A program made the position numbers and the translations under genes. This document shows, one piece after another, positions 1 to 6,077 of a DNA stretch of 6,077 bases. Positions within the stretch are counted from its first letter, which is position 1. Every line of letters begins with the position of its first letter. The stretch is from contig MHEL01000060.1 in NCBI GenBank assembly GCA_001803815.1, positions 928 through 7,004 of the forward strand, read 5' to 3'. This stretch comes from Nitrospirae bacterium RBG_19FT_COMBO_42_15 (GTDB lineage: Bacteria; Nitrospirota; CAKKRA01; 9FT-COMBO-42-15). The notes under the pieces were generated by a model that ran no database searches, was not told the origin of the DNA, and worked only from the letters and a program-made list of their open reading frames with translations.

Positions 1-1
1 G

Positions 2-874
2 AAACGTTTTCTTGATGAAAAGGCATTAAGGGGATGCGAGCTTGTCCAGAATACTGCAAGGCTCTGCGCCATGAATATGATGCTGCATGGCATCGGCGGT
101 GATTCAATGCCTATTGCAGTTTCAGACTCTCTTGCAAGCCATCCCGGAGAATACTTTGAAATGGTATTGACCAATCCGCCATTCGGCAAAAAGTCCAGCA
201 CAACTATTGTCGCAGAAGACGGTAAGGTTACAAAGGAAAAAGAAACAATTGAGAGGGATGACTTTTGGGCAACGACCTCAAACAAACAGTTGAATTTTGT
301 GCAGCATGTAATGTCCCTTCTCAAACAGCATGGAAGGGCGGCTATGGTTATCCCTGACAATGTGCTTTTTGAAGGCGGAGCAGGAGAGACCATCAGACGC
401 AAACTCCTCCATGAATGTGATGTGCATACGCTTTTGAGGCTTCCAACAGGTCTTTTCTATGCTCAGGGAGTAAAGGCAAATGTCATCTTCTTTGACAGAA
501 AGCCTGCCTCTGAAACACCATGGACAAAAAAGCTCTGGATTTATGACCTCAGGACTAATAAGGATTTCACCCTGAAGACTAATCCTTTAAAAAGAAGCGA
601 CCTTGATGAGTTTGTCAAATGCTGTAATCCTGAAAACAGATATAACAGGAAACCGACATGGTCAGAGAAAAACCCTGACGGCCGCTGGCGGGTATTTGAT
701 TATGAGGAATTGATAAACCGCGATAAGGCAAGCCTTGATATCTTCTGGCTTAAGGACGAGAGCCTTGAGGAATCTGAAAACCTTCCTGAGCCTGATGTCA
801 TCGCCCGCGAGATTGCAGAAGACCTTGAAGCGGCATTGGGGCAATTCAGGCTTATTGCCGAGGATTTAGGATAA
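2..874 (+). CDS. hsdM: Type I restriction-modification DNA methyltransferase subunit M (partial, 5' end outside window)
   Basis: This is the modification subunit of a type I restriction-modification system, which transfers a methyl group from S-adenosylmethionine to the N6 of adenine and works in a complex with a specificity subunit (HsdS). The frame is open from base 2, so the ATG at 71 is internal: the upstream residues GCELVQNTARLCAMNM match the usual HsdM helix before the catalytic motif. Visible marks are the catalytic NPPF tetrapeptide (codons at 173-184), the stretch around GRAAMVIPDNVLFEGG, the LPTGLFYAQGVKANVIFFDR block, and a complete C-terminus with RDKASLDIFWLKD and the helical AREIAEDLEAALGQF tail. 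The SAM-binding motif I lies upstream of the window. 290 residues are visible. No hsdS or hsdR follows; a CRISPR-type repeat begins ten bases after the stop. The family call is secure; whether the system is complete cannot be seen. Confidence 0.95.
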   Translation, partial: KRFLDEKALRGCELVQNTARLCAMNMMLHGIGGDSMPIAVSDSLASHPGEYFEMVLTNPPFGKKSSTTIVAEDGKVTKEKETIERDDFWATTSNKQLNFVQHVMSLLKQHGRAAMVIPDNVLFEGGAGETIRRKLLHECDVHTLLRLPTGLFYAQGVKANVIFFDRKPASETPWTKKLWIYDLRTNKDFTLKTNPLKRSDLDEFVKCCNPENRYNRKPTWSEKNPDGRWRVFDYEELINRDKASLDIFWLKDESLEESENLPEPDVIAREIAEDLEAALGQFRLIAEDLG

Positions 875-884
875 AAATAAACCC

Positions 885-916
885 GCAGCCCCCTGCGTGG
901 GCGCGTGGATTGAAAC
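885..916 (+). CRISPR. Solitary CRISPR-type repeat (type I-C-like), copy R1
   Basis: A 32-nt unit ends in GCGTGGATTGAAAC, the 3' end typical of type I-C CRISPR repeats, and has the usual length. The expected hairpin is present but imperfect: 888-893 can pair with 899-904 around a 5-nt loop, with one C-C mismatch (890/902). The usual 5' start GTCGC is altered to GCAGC. No second copy follows at spacer distance (about 35 nt), and the preceding sequence is hsdM coding DNA, so this is a lone or relict repeat, not an array. The orientation is inferred from the GTGGATTGAAAC end. That it is CRISPR-derived is inferred from resemblance to the known repeat family. Confidence 0.65.
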
Positions 917-981
917 CTACCACCGCCTGTGAATGCTAAAGATTTTTCTTTAAGAAATCAAATTTTGATGACATGTTTTAT

Positions 982-1010
982 TTGACAGGGATGATAAAAT
1001 AATATATACT
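982..1010 (+). promoter_or_regulatory. Sigma-70-type promoter of the ATPase gene
   Basis: The -35 box TTGACA (982-987) matches consensus. It is followed by a 17-nt spacer and the -10 box TATACT (1005-1010). Transcription should start near 1017, giving a leader of roughly 37 nt before the ATG at 1054. A GGGAG Shine-Dalgarno-like site lies at 1042-1046. The ATPase gene thus appears to be its own transcription unit. Confidence 0.75.
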
Positions 1011-1053
1011 TTTTTTACATAGATGATAATAAAGTATATATGGGAGATGCGGC

Positions 1054-2337
1054 ATGCAATACATTCATCGTCTGTTATTAGATAAATTAGAAAAAGGGTT
1101 TAGAGGCAATCGCATTATCATTATTACAGGCAGCAGGCAGACAGGAAAAACTACTGTAATGGAAATGTATAAGCGCTGCATTCCCGCAAAATATAAACAG
1201 TTTTATTTCAATTTAGAGGATGTAACTAATTTAAGCATATGCCAAACCGTTGATAATTTGAGATCTTATCTGCGTGATAACGGTGTAGACATTGGAAAAC
1301 AGAATGTATTTCTGATTATAGATGAATTCCAGTATATAAAGAATGCCACGAGGCTCTTTAAGATGCTTTATGACCTTTTCCCAAAGGTTTCAATCTTGGC
1401 ATCAGGATCATCATCAATAGAGATTCAAAAACACTTAAAGGAATCCCTTGCTGGCAGAAAAAAGGTTTATAATTTATATACATTAAGCTTTGAGGAATTT
1501 GTCAGATTCAGGAGTGAGGAAGAATATCAGAGATTTGCAAAATTAGATTTCCAAAATGTCTCTGCGCCTTTGATTGGAATGTATAATAAGGATTATCTTG
1601 AGGATTATCTTCTATATGGCGGCTACCCAAAGGCGGCGCTCATTAAAAACAAAACAGAAAGAATAGAAGAATTGCAGGATATCTATAATTCCTATATTCA
1701 AAAAGACATTAAGTCCCTAATAAAAGGCGAGGATATATCAGCTTATAATAATCTTCTTAAAGTTTTGGCTTCTCAAGCAGGCAATCTGCTCAATATAAAT
1801 GAATTATCCAATACCCTTAAAATTGGGAGGCGGCATGTTTTAAGGCACCTTGATGTTTTAGAGCAGACTTTTATTATTAAATTGTTAAGGCCTTTTTATT
1901 CAAACAAGAGGACAGAAATCAGCAAGATGCCAAAGCTTTATTTGCTGGATAGCGGAATTATAAACTTTGCTTTGGGCAATTTTGGGCAGATTGCTTTGAG
2001 GCCAAATTTGGGAAGTTTCATAGAAAATTTTGTTTTTAATGAAATTATTAAATATAAGCCTATCCAATATAGGGTTTATTTTTGGAGAACCAAGCTCGGC
2101 ACAGAAATAGATTTTATTTTAGAGGGCAATGATGAATTGATTCCCGTAGAAGTTAAATGGCTGAATATGACTAAGCCGTCCATCCCTAAGAATTTCGCTT
2201 CCTTTTTTAAGGAGCATAAAAATATCAAAAATGCTGTAATTATTAATAGGGATTTCTGCTATAAAATTCGTAAAGAAGGCAAAAATGTCTACTTTATTCC
2301 GGCAGTTTTATTTAGTAGATTTTTAAAAAGGTTATAA
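1054..2337 (+). CDS. AAA-family ATPase with DUF4143 / PD-(D/E)XK-like C-terminal domain
   Basis: This 427-residue protein has an N-terminal P-loop ATPase domain: Walker A GSRQTGKTT at residues 26-34, Walker B VFLIIDE ending at D90-E91, and a sensor-like ILASGSSS at about 114-121. Middle-region motifs LSFEEF and YLLYGGYPKAAL are typical of this family. A winged-helix-like segment follows (about 230-280). The DUF4143 C-terminal region carries a nuclease-fold signature, GTEIDF (D353) then EVK (E366, K368). The length is normal for the family and the motifs are intact. Members are widespread, often horizontally transferred and of unsettled function; proposed roles include DNA-related or toxin-antitoxin-like activity, none shown here. 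It has its own promoter, is visibly more AT-rich than hsdM and the glycolytic genes, and lies between two solitary CRISPR-type repeats. Start chosen for the GGGAG site 7 nt upstream. The family is sure; the role is unknown. Confidence 0.93.
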   Translation: MQYIHRLLLDKLEKGFRGNRIIIITGSRQTGKTTVMEMYKRCIPAKYKQFYFNLEDVTNLSICQTVDNLRSYLRDNGVDIGKQNVFLIIDEFQYIKNATRLFKMLYDLFPKVSILASGSSSIEIQKHLKESLAGRKKVYNLYTLSFEEFVRFRSEEEYQRFAKLDFQNVSAPLIGMYNKDYLEDYLLYGGYPKAALIKNKTERIEELQDIYNSYIQKDIKSLIKGEDISAYNNLLKVLASQAGNLLNINELSNTLKIGRRHVLRHLDVLEQTFIIKLLRPFYSNKRTEISKMPKLYLLDSGIINFALGNFGQIALRPNLGSFIENFVFNEIIKYKPIQYRVYFWRTKLGTEIDFILEGNDELIPVEVKWLNMTKPSIPKNFASFFKEHKNIKNAVIINRDFCYKIRKEGKNVYFIPAVLFSRFLKRL

Positions 2338-2358
2338 GTCAGCCTTGCTCTGTAAATC

Positions 2359-2402
2359 CGAACCTAATAATACAGCTTGTAATTAACACATACGGTTCGT
2401 AT
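2359..2402 (+). repeat. Small inverted repeats downstream of the ATPase gene
   Basis: Two overlapping and mutually exclusive pairings are visible: CGAACC (2359-2364) with GGTTCG (2394-2399), and the compact hairpin ATACG-gtt-CGTAT (2390-2402). There is no following T-run, so this is not a convincing intrinsic terminator. The ending ACACATACGGTTC faintly recalls the 3' half of a group II intron domain V, but the 5' half does not pair properly. The function is unknown. Confidence 0.3.
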
Positions 2403-2421
2403 CTGAGAAAGAGTGGAGCCA

Positions 2422-2451
2422 GTCGCCTCGCGCAGGGGCGTGGATTGAAGC
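2422..2451 (+). CRISPR. Solitary CRISPR-type repeat (type I-C-like), degenerate copy R2
   Basis: This 30-nt unit starts GTCGCC and ends GCGTGGATTGAAGC, so it keeps the canonical GTCGC 5' start that R1 (885-916) lacks. It has lost about two bases from the left arm, and the usual ...GAAAC end reads ...GAAGC. A 5-bp hairpin is retained: 2425-2429 pairs with 2435-2439, with one T-G wobble and a GCGCA loop. It has the same orientation as R1, and the two share 13 of their last 14 bases. No neighbouring repeat is seen at spacer distance on either side. It ends 16 nt before the -35 box of the uppP promoter. Confidence 0.6.
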
Positions 2452-2467
2452 TGAACAAAGTTTTTGA

Positions 2468-2496
2468 TTGACTTTTCTCTTACTGCTAACTAAAAT
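2468..2496 (+). promoter_or_regulatory. Sigma-70-type promoter of uppP, almost no leader
   Basis: The -35 TTGACT (2468-2473), 17-nt spacer and -10 TAAAAT (2491-2496) form a good promoter. The expected start point near 2503 is only about 6 nt before the uppP ATG at 2509, leaving no room for a Shine-Dalgarno site, and none is visible. The mRNA is therefore predicted to be nearly leaderless. The stretch resembles the gap promoter at 3343-3371. Confidence 0.75.
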
Positions 2497-2508
2497 TCAG
2501 ACACAAAA

Positions 2509-3330
2509 ATGGACTTACTAATTCTTTTTAAGGCCTTTCTCCTCGGCATTGTTGAAGGGCTCACAGAATTCCTGCCGATTTCCAGCACAGGCCATCTTAT
2601 TATTGCCGGCGACCTTTTGAATTTTAATGACGAGGTCGGCAAGGTGTTTGAGATTGCCATACAGCTTGGCGCAATACTTGCTGTCTGCTATGAGTATCGC
2701 AGCCGCTTGGGCAAGGTCATTTTCAGCCTGCCAAATAGCAGACAATCACGGGGCTTTGTCATTAACCTGTTTATCGCCTTTTTACCTGCTGCAATAATCG
2801 GCGTTTTGTTTATAAAGACAATCAAGGCATATCTATTTCAGCCATTTGCAGTAGCCATTGCATTTATTTCAGGCGGTTTAGTTATTTTGTTTGTGGAAAG
2901 GCGGCCGATTGTCCCCAGTATAGAGAATATAGAGAGCATGAACTGGAAGGATAGCCTGAAGATCGGTTTTGCACAGGTCTTTTCATTAATCCCAGGCACA
3001 TCACGCGCAGGTGCAACTATTATTGGCGGCATGATATTCGGTTTATCGCGAAAGGCGGCTACTGAGTTCTCGTTCTTTCTTGCAATACCGATTATATCTG
3101 CCGCAACATTTTATGATTTGTATAAACACTGGCATCTGCTCAGCGCCAATGATATTGGCGTATTTGCTGTTGGTTTTATAACTGCCTTTTTCAGCGCCTT
3201 TATTGCAGTAAGGGCATTGCTTAGCTACATTGCGCACCACAATTTTATACCCTTTGCATGGTATCGTATTGTCTTTGGCATAATCCTTCTGATTTACTAT
3301 CGTTCTGCGCTTTTTCAGGCAATATCATAA
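2509..3330 (+). CDS. uppP: Undecaprenyl-diphosphatase (BacA/UppP family)
   Basis: This integral membrane enzyme dephosphorylates undecaprenyl pyrophosphate to undecaprenyl phosphate, regenerating the lipid carrier for peptidoglycan and other envelope polymers. Overproduction in other bacteria gives bacitracin resistance. The 273-residue length is normal. The first signature, [18 protein letters not shown] (residues 13-30), carries E16, E20, S26 and H29, matching the catalytic set of the family. The second, [13 protein letters not shown] (from residue 162), carries R166. Several hydrophobic segments span the protein, as expected for a multi-pass enzyme. The start at 2509 fits the usual N-terminus (a few residues before the [17 protein letters not shown] helix) despite the lack of a ribosome binding site. 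It is transcribed from its own promoter. Its stop is 12 nt before the gap promoter, with no terminator between, so read-through into gap is possible. Confidence 0.97.
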   Translation: MDLLILFKAFLLGIVEGLTEFLPISSTGHLIIAGDLLNFNDEVGKVFEIAIQLGAILAVCYEYRSRLGKVIFSLPNSRQSRGFVINLFIAFLPAAIIGVLFIKTIKAYLFQPFAVAIAFISGGLVILFVERRPIVPSIENIESMNWKDSLKIGFAQVFSLIPGTSRAGATIIGGMIFGLSRKAATEFSFFLAIPIISAATFYDLYKHWHLLSANDIGVFAVGFITAFFSAFIAVRALLSYIAHHNFIPFAWYRIVFGIILLIYYRSALFQAIS

Positions 3331-3342
3331 TTAATTTTTCAA

Positions 3343-3371
3343 TTGACTTTTCCTCTGTCCGTTACTATAAT
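3343..3371 (+). promoter_or_regulatory. Strong sigma-70-type promoter of the gap-pgk-tpiA cluster
   Basis: The -35 TTGACT (3343-3348), a 17-nt spacer and a consensus -10 TATAAT (3366-3371) predict a start near 3378. This leaves a leader of about 96 nt, very AT-rich in its second half, ending in a strong Shine-Dalgarno AAGGAGG (3463-3469) four bases before the gap ATG. The consensus boxes and strong ribosome binding site fit a highly expressed central-metabolism operon. No riboswitch fold was recognised in the leader. Confidence 0.85.
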
Positions 3372-3464
3372 TCATTAATAAAAAATCAAATATGCCTTCC
3401 AGCCTTGCTTCAAAGATTTACTAAATTTATCAATAGATTATATAATTATATTTTTATAAAATAA

Positions 3465-4481
<1,017 letters not shown>

Positions 4482-4494
4482 TATAAAAAATACC

Positions 4495-4618
4495 AAATTC
4501 TAAATCCTAAATTCTAAATAATATCAAATGAGATAAATTCAAAACTCAAAAAAGTTTAGAACATTTGAGCTTAGAATTTTGTTTTTGTTTAGGATTTAGA
4601 TATTAGAATTTAGAATTT
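4495..4618. repeat. AT-rich long imperfect palindrome between gap and pgk
   Basis: The outer arms 4495-4519 and 4594-4618 are inverted copies, matching at 22 of 25 positions (core AAATTCTAAAT...). An inner pair, 4535-4550 with 4564-4579, matches at 14 of 16. The middle 13 nt would form the loop, so about 124 nt can fold into one long hairpin. The arms are built from repeated TTCTAAAT/ATTTAGAA words. Elements of this style occur in many copies in some bacterial genomes, which is recalled and not tested here. In the gap-pgk mRNA it could limit 3'-5' decay or cause partial termination, but no clear T-run ends it. Confidence 0.8.
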
Positions 4619-4625
4619 AATTATT

Positions 4626-4634
4626 GAGGAAGGA
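4626..4634 (+). promoter_or_regulatory. Ribosome binding site of pgk
   Basis: GAGGAAGGA lies 8 nt before the ATG at 4643 and so favours that start. The alternative in-frame ATG at 4661 (before TIEDVNIKGKRV) has only CTGAACAACAAA upstream and no Shine-Dalgarno site. The site begins eight bases after the right arm of the AT-rich palindrome, so it stays outside the hairpin and should be accessible. Confidence 0.7.
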
Positions 4635-4642
4635 AGCAGAAG

Positions 4643-5845
4643 ATGTATCTGAACAACAAAATGACTATAGAAGATGTAAATATTAAAGGGAAGCGGGTTT
4701 TTATTAGGGCTGATTTTAATGTTCCCCTTGATGACAATCAGAATATAACTGATGATACAAGGATAAGATACACGCTCCCTACAATAAATCACGCAATAGA
4801 TGAGGGCGCAAAGGTTATTTTATGCTCCCATCTCGGAAGGCCAAAAGGAAAGAGGGTTGAGCAGTTCAGCCTTGCGCCGGTTGCAAAGAGGCTAAAGAGG
4901 CTTCTTGATAAAGAGGTTATATTTGCAAATGACTGTATTGGCAAAGAGGTAGAGGATATTGTTTCAAAGATGAAGCCGGGCGATGTTGTTCTCCTTGAGA
5001 ACCTTAGATTCCATCCGGGTGAGGAGTCAAATGAAGAGGCATTCTCAAAGGCGCTTGCCAAGCTTGCTGATGTATATGTGAACGACGCCTTTGGCGCTGC
5101 GCACAGGAGCCATGCATCTATAGCCGGTGTTACCAAATATATCCCTGTTTCTGTTGCAGGATTTTTGATGAAAAAGGAGATTGAGTATCTTGAAGGCGCA
5201 GTTGCAAACCCTGTGCGGCCATTTGTTGCTGTGCTCGGCGGCGCAAAGGTTTCTGGAAAAATAGGCGTAATAGAAAATCTTGGCGAAAAGGTTGACAAGG
5301 TAATAATCGGCGGCGGCATGGCCTTTACATTCATAAAGGCAATGGGCTATGAAGTAGGAGATTCCATGGTAGAAGAGGGCATGCTGGAGTTTGCAAATAA
5401 AATAAGAAAAAAGGCGCAGGACAGGGGGGTAAAGTTCTATATCCCTGTTGACTGCGTTGTTGCAAGAAGCATGGAGCCGGGCGCAGAGACCATGATAGTT
5501 ACCATGCAGGAGATACCAAAGGGGTGGAAGGCGCTTGATATAGGCCCTGCTTCGGTAAAATTATTTACAGAGGCATTGACCAATGCAAAAACAATTATAT
5601 GGAACGGTCCGATGGGCGTTTTTGAGATGGACGCCTTTTCCCGCGGCACAATAGCAGTTGCCCGCGCTGTTGCAGATTCTTATGCAACAACCATTGTGGG
5701 AGGCGGAGATACTGCGCTTGCAGCGCATAGAGCAGGTGTTTCAGAAAGTTTCTCATTTGTCTCAACAGGCGGCGGAGCTGCGCTTCAGCTCCTTGAGGGG
5801 AAGCCTCTACCCGGTCTGACAGCACTTGCAGACAGAAAACTGTGA
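4643..5845 (+). CDS. pgk: Phosphoglycerate kinase
   Basis: This enzyme transfers the acyl phosphate of 1,3-bisphosphoglycerate to ADP, giving ATP and 3-phosphoglycerate; it is the step after Gap and is reversible. The 400-residue length is typical of bacterial monomeric PGK. N-domain substrate-binding residues are seen in RADFNVP (D24, N26), TRIRYT (R40), CSHLGRPKG (H63, R66), LENLRFHPGEE (R122) and DAFGAAHRSHAS (R155). The hinge and C-domain show LGGAKVSGKIG (K202), WNGPMGVFE, VGGGDT (353-357) and STGGGA (G376-G378), the nucleotide-binding and phosphoryl-transfer glycines. No key residue is missing. Downstream, a long palindrome begins at the first base after the stop, before tpiA. Co-transcription with gap is inferred from order and the lack of a clear internal promoter. 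Confidence 0.98.
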   Translation: MYLNNKMTIEDVNIKGKRVFIRADFNVPLDDNQNITDDTRIRYTLPTINHAIDEGAKVILCSHLGRPKGKRVEQFSLAPVAKRLKRLLDKEVIFANDCIGKEVEDIVSKMKPGDVVLLENLRFHPGEESNEEAFSKALAKLADVYVNDAFGAAHRSHASIAGVTKYIPVSVAGFLMKKEIEYLEGAVANPVRPFVAVLGGAKVSGKIGVIENLGEKVDKVIIGGGMAFTFIKAMGYEVGDSMVEEGMLEFANKIRKKAQDRGVKFYIPVDCVVARSMEPGAETMIVTMQEIPKGWKALDIGPASVKLFTEALTNAKTIIWNGPMGVFEMDAFSRGTIAVARAVADSYATTIVGGGDTALAAHRAGVSESFSFVSTGGGAALQLLEGKPLPGLTALADRKL

Positions 5846-5966
5846 CGACTTCCTAAAAAGTCCATCTGCTGTGTTGTCGCCTCGGCCTCGCATCCTCACA
5901 TACTAACTTGTATGTTGCGGTGCGAGTCCTCGCTCCGCCTTGCATCTGGAGCTTTTTAGTTTGTCG
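5846..5966. repeat. GC-rich long imperfect palindrome between pgk and tpiA
   Basis: About 121 nt fold back on themselves. Pairings from outside inwards: CGAC 5846-5849 with 5963-5966; CTAAAAAG 5853-5860 with CTTTTTAG 5952-5959; TCCA 5861-5864 with TGGA 5947-5950; TGC 5867-5869 with GCA 5942-5944; CTCGCA 5887-5892 with TGCGAG 5921-5926; apex ACATAC 5898-5903 with GTATGT 5910-5915 around a 6-nt loop. The words AAAAAGTCCATCTGC and CGCCTCGGCCTCGCATCCTC recall dispersed palindromes in deltaproteobacterial and Nitrospirae-type genomes (memory, not searched). The stem with its CTTTTTAG right arm may act as a terminator or attenuator before tpiA, or protect the gap-pgk transcript. It starts directly after the pgk TGA. 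Confidence 0.8.
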
Positions 5967-6002
5967 TCTAAATTATTCTTTATCTATAAGAGGGCATAAA
6001 AG

Positions 6003-6077
6003 ATGAGAACTCCAATTATAGCAGGCAACTGGAAGATGAACAAAACTGCATCTGAGGCGCGAGCCTTCTTTTCTGAA
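6003..6077 (+). CDS. tpiA: Triosephosphate isomerase (partial, 3' end outside window)
   Basis: This enzyme interconverts dihydroxyacetone phosphate and glyceraldehyde 3-phosphate, supplying the substrate of Gap. Only the first 25 codons are visible, but the N-terminus MRTPIIAGNWKMNKT is diagnostic: N9 and K11 are the conserved substrate-binding residues of the first beta strand of the TIM barrel. The start is supported by AAGAGGG at 5988-5994, 8 nt upstream. It lies 157 bp after pgk, beyond the GC-rich palindrome, completing the common gap-pgk-tpi order. Whether it is read from the gap promoter through the palindrome or has a weak promoter of its own is not settled. Confidence 0.95.
   Translation, partial: MRTPIIAGNWKMNKTASEARAFFSE

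Noticed and set aside
71..874. hsdM starting at the ATG at 71
   Set aside because: The frame is open upstream to base 2 and encodes conserved HsdM residues (GCELVQNTARL), so this ATG is internal.
885..2451. A working CRISPR array
   Set aside because: Only two repeat-like units about 1.5 kb apart are present, with no regularly spaced repeats or spacers, so they are reported as solitary repeats.
3418..3446. Second gap promoter using TATAAT at 3441-3446
   Set aside because: No -35 box is found at suitable spacing; the match arises from the AT-rich leader.
3258..3464. 68-residue plus-strand open frame across the uppP end and the gap leader
   Set aside because: It overlaps uppP in another frame, runs over the gap promoter and AT-rich leader, has no ribosome site and resembles no known protein.
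4579..4609. Internal pgk promoter in the right arm of the AT-rich palindrome
   Set aside because: TTGTTT with TAGAAT has a 19-nt spacer and weak boxes in very AT-rich DNA, where such matches are expected by chance.
4789..5334. Long minus-strand open frame (181 residues) inside pgk
   Set aside because: It is antisense to a clear pgk, with no start signal or family features.
5961..5990. tpiA promoter TTGTCG / TATAAG
   Set aside because: It has a weak -35 and an 18-nt spacer, and its -10 box overlaps the tpiA ribosome binding site, which would then be at or before the mRNA start.

Overview
The window reads as a chromosomal stretch of a Gram-negative-type bacterium with moderate G+C content. 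It has sigma-70-type promoters with 17-nt spacers, and AGG/AGA and ATA codons are common. Long imperfect palindromes sit between genes. From memory, such palindromes are frequent in Nitrospirota, Desulfobacterota and related uncultured lineages, but the sequence alone does not fix the taxon. All convincing genes are on the plus strand.

Left part (1-2451), accessory DNA. It opens with the C-terminal two thirds or so of a type I restriction-modification methyltransferase (hsdM), cut by the window edge. Ten bases after its stop lies a single CRISPR-type repeat of the type I-C kind, with the 3' end GTGGATTGAAAC. Next comes an AT-rich gene with its own promoter, encoding an AAA ATPase fused to a DUF4143/PD-(D/E)XK-like C-terminal domain. 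After it lies a second, divergent single CRISPR-type repeat in the same orientation. No array, spacers at normal spacing, or cas genes are visible. An ATPase cassette bracketed by two solitary CRISPR-type repeats is the most unusual structure here.

Right part (2468-6077), core metabolism. uppP (undecaprenyl-diphosphatase, cell-wall lipid carrier recycling) has a good promoter so close to its ATG that its mRNA should be nearly leaderless. A second promoter resembling the uppP one then drives the glycolytic cluster gap - pgk - tpiA. These encode glyceraldehyde-3-phosphate dehydrogenase, phosphoglycerate kinase and triosephosphate isomerase (the last cut by the window end), enzymes of consecutive steps in lower glycolysis/gluconeogenesis. 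Each of the two intergenic gaps in this cluster (161 and 157 bp) is filled mainly by one long imperfect palindrome. The first is AT-rich, the second GC-rich, and they are unrelated in sequence. They probably belong to dispersed repeat families and may shape mRNA stability or partial termination.

No gene-free stretch exceeds 300 bases. No tRNA, rRNA or transposase gene was seen.
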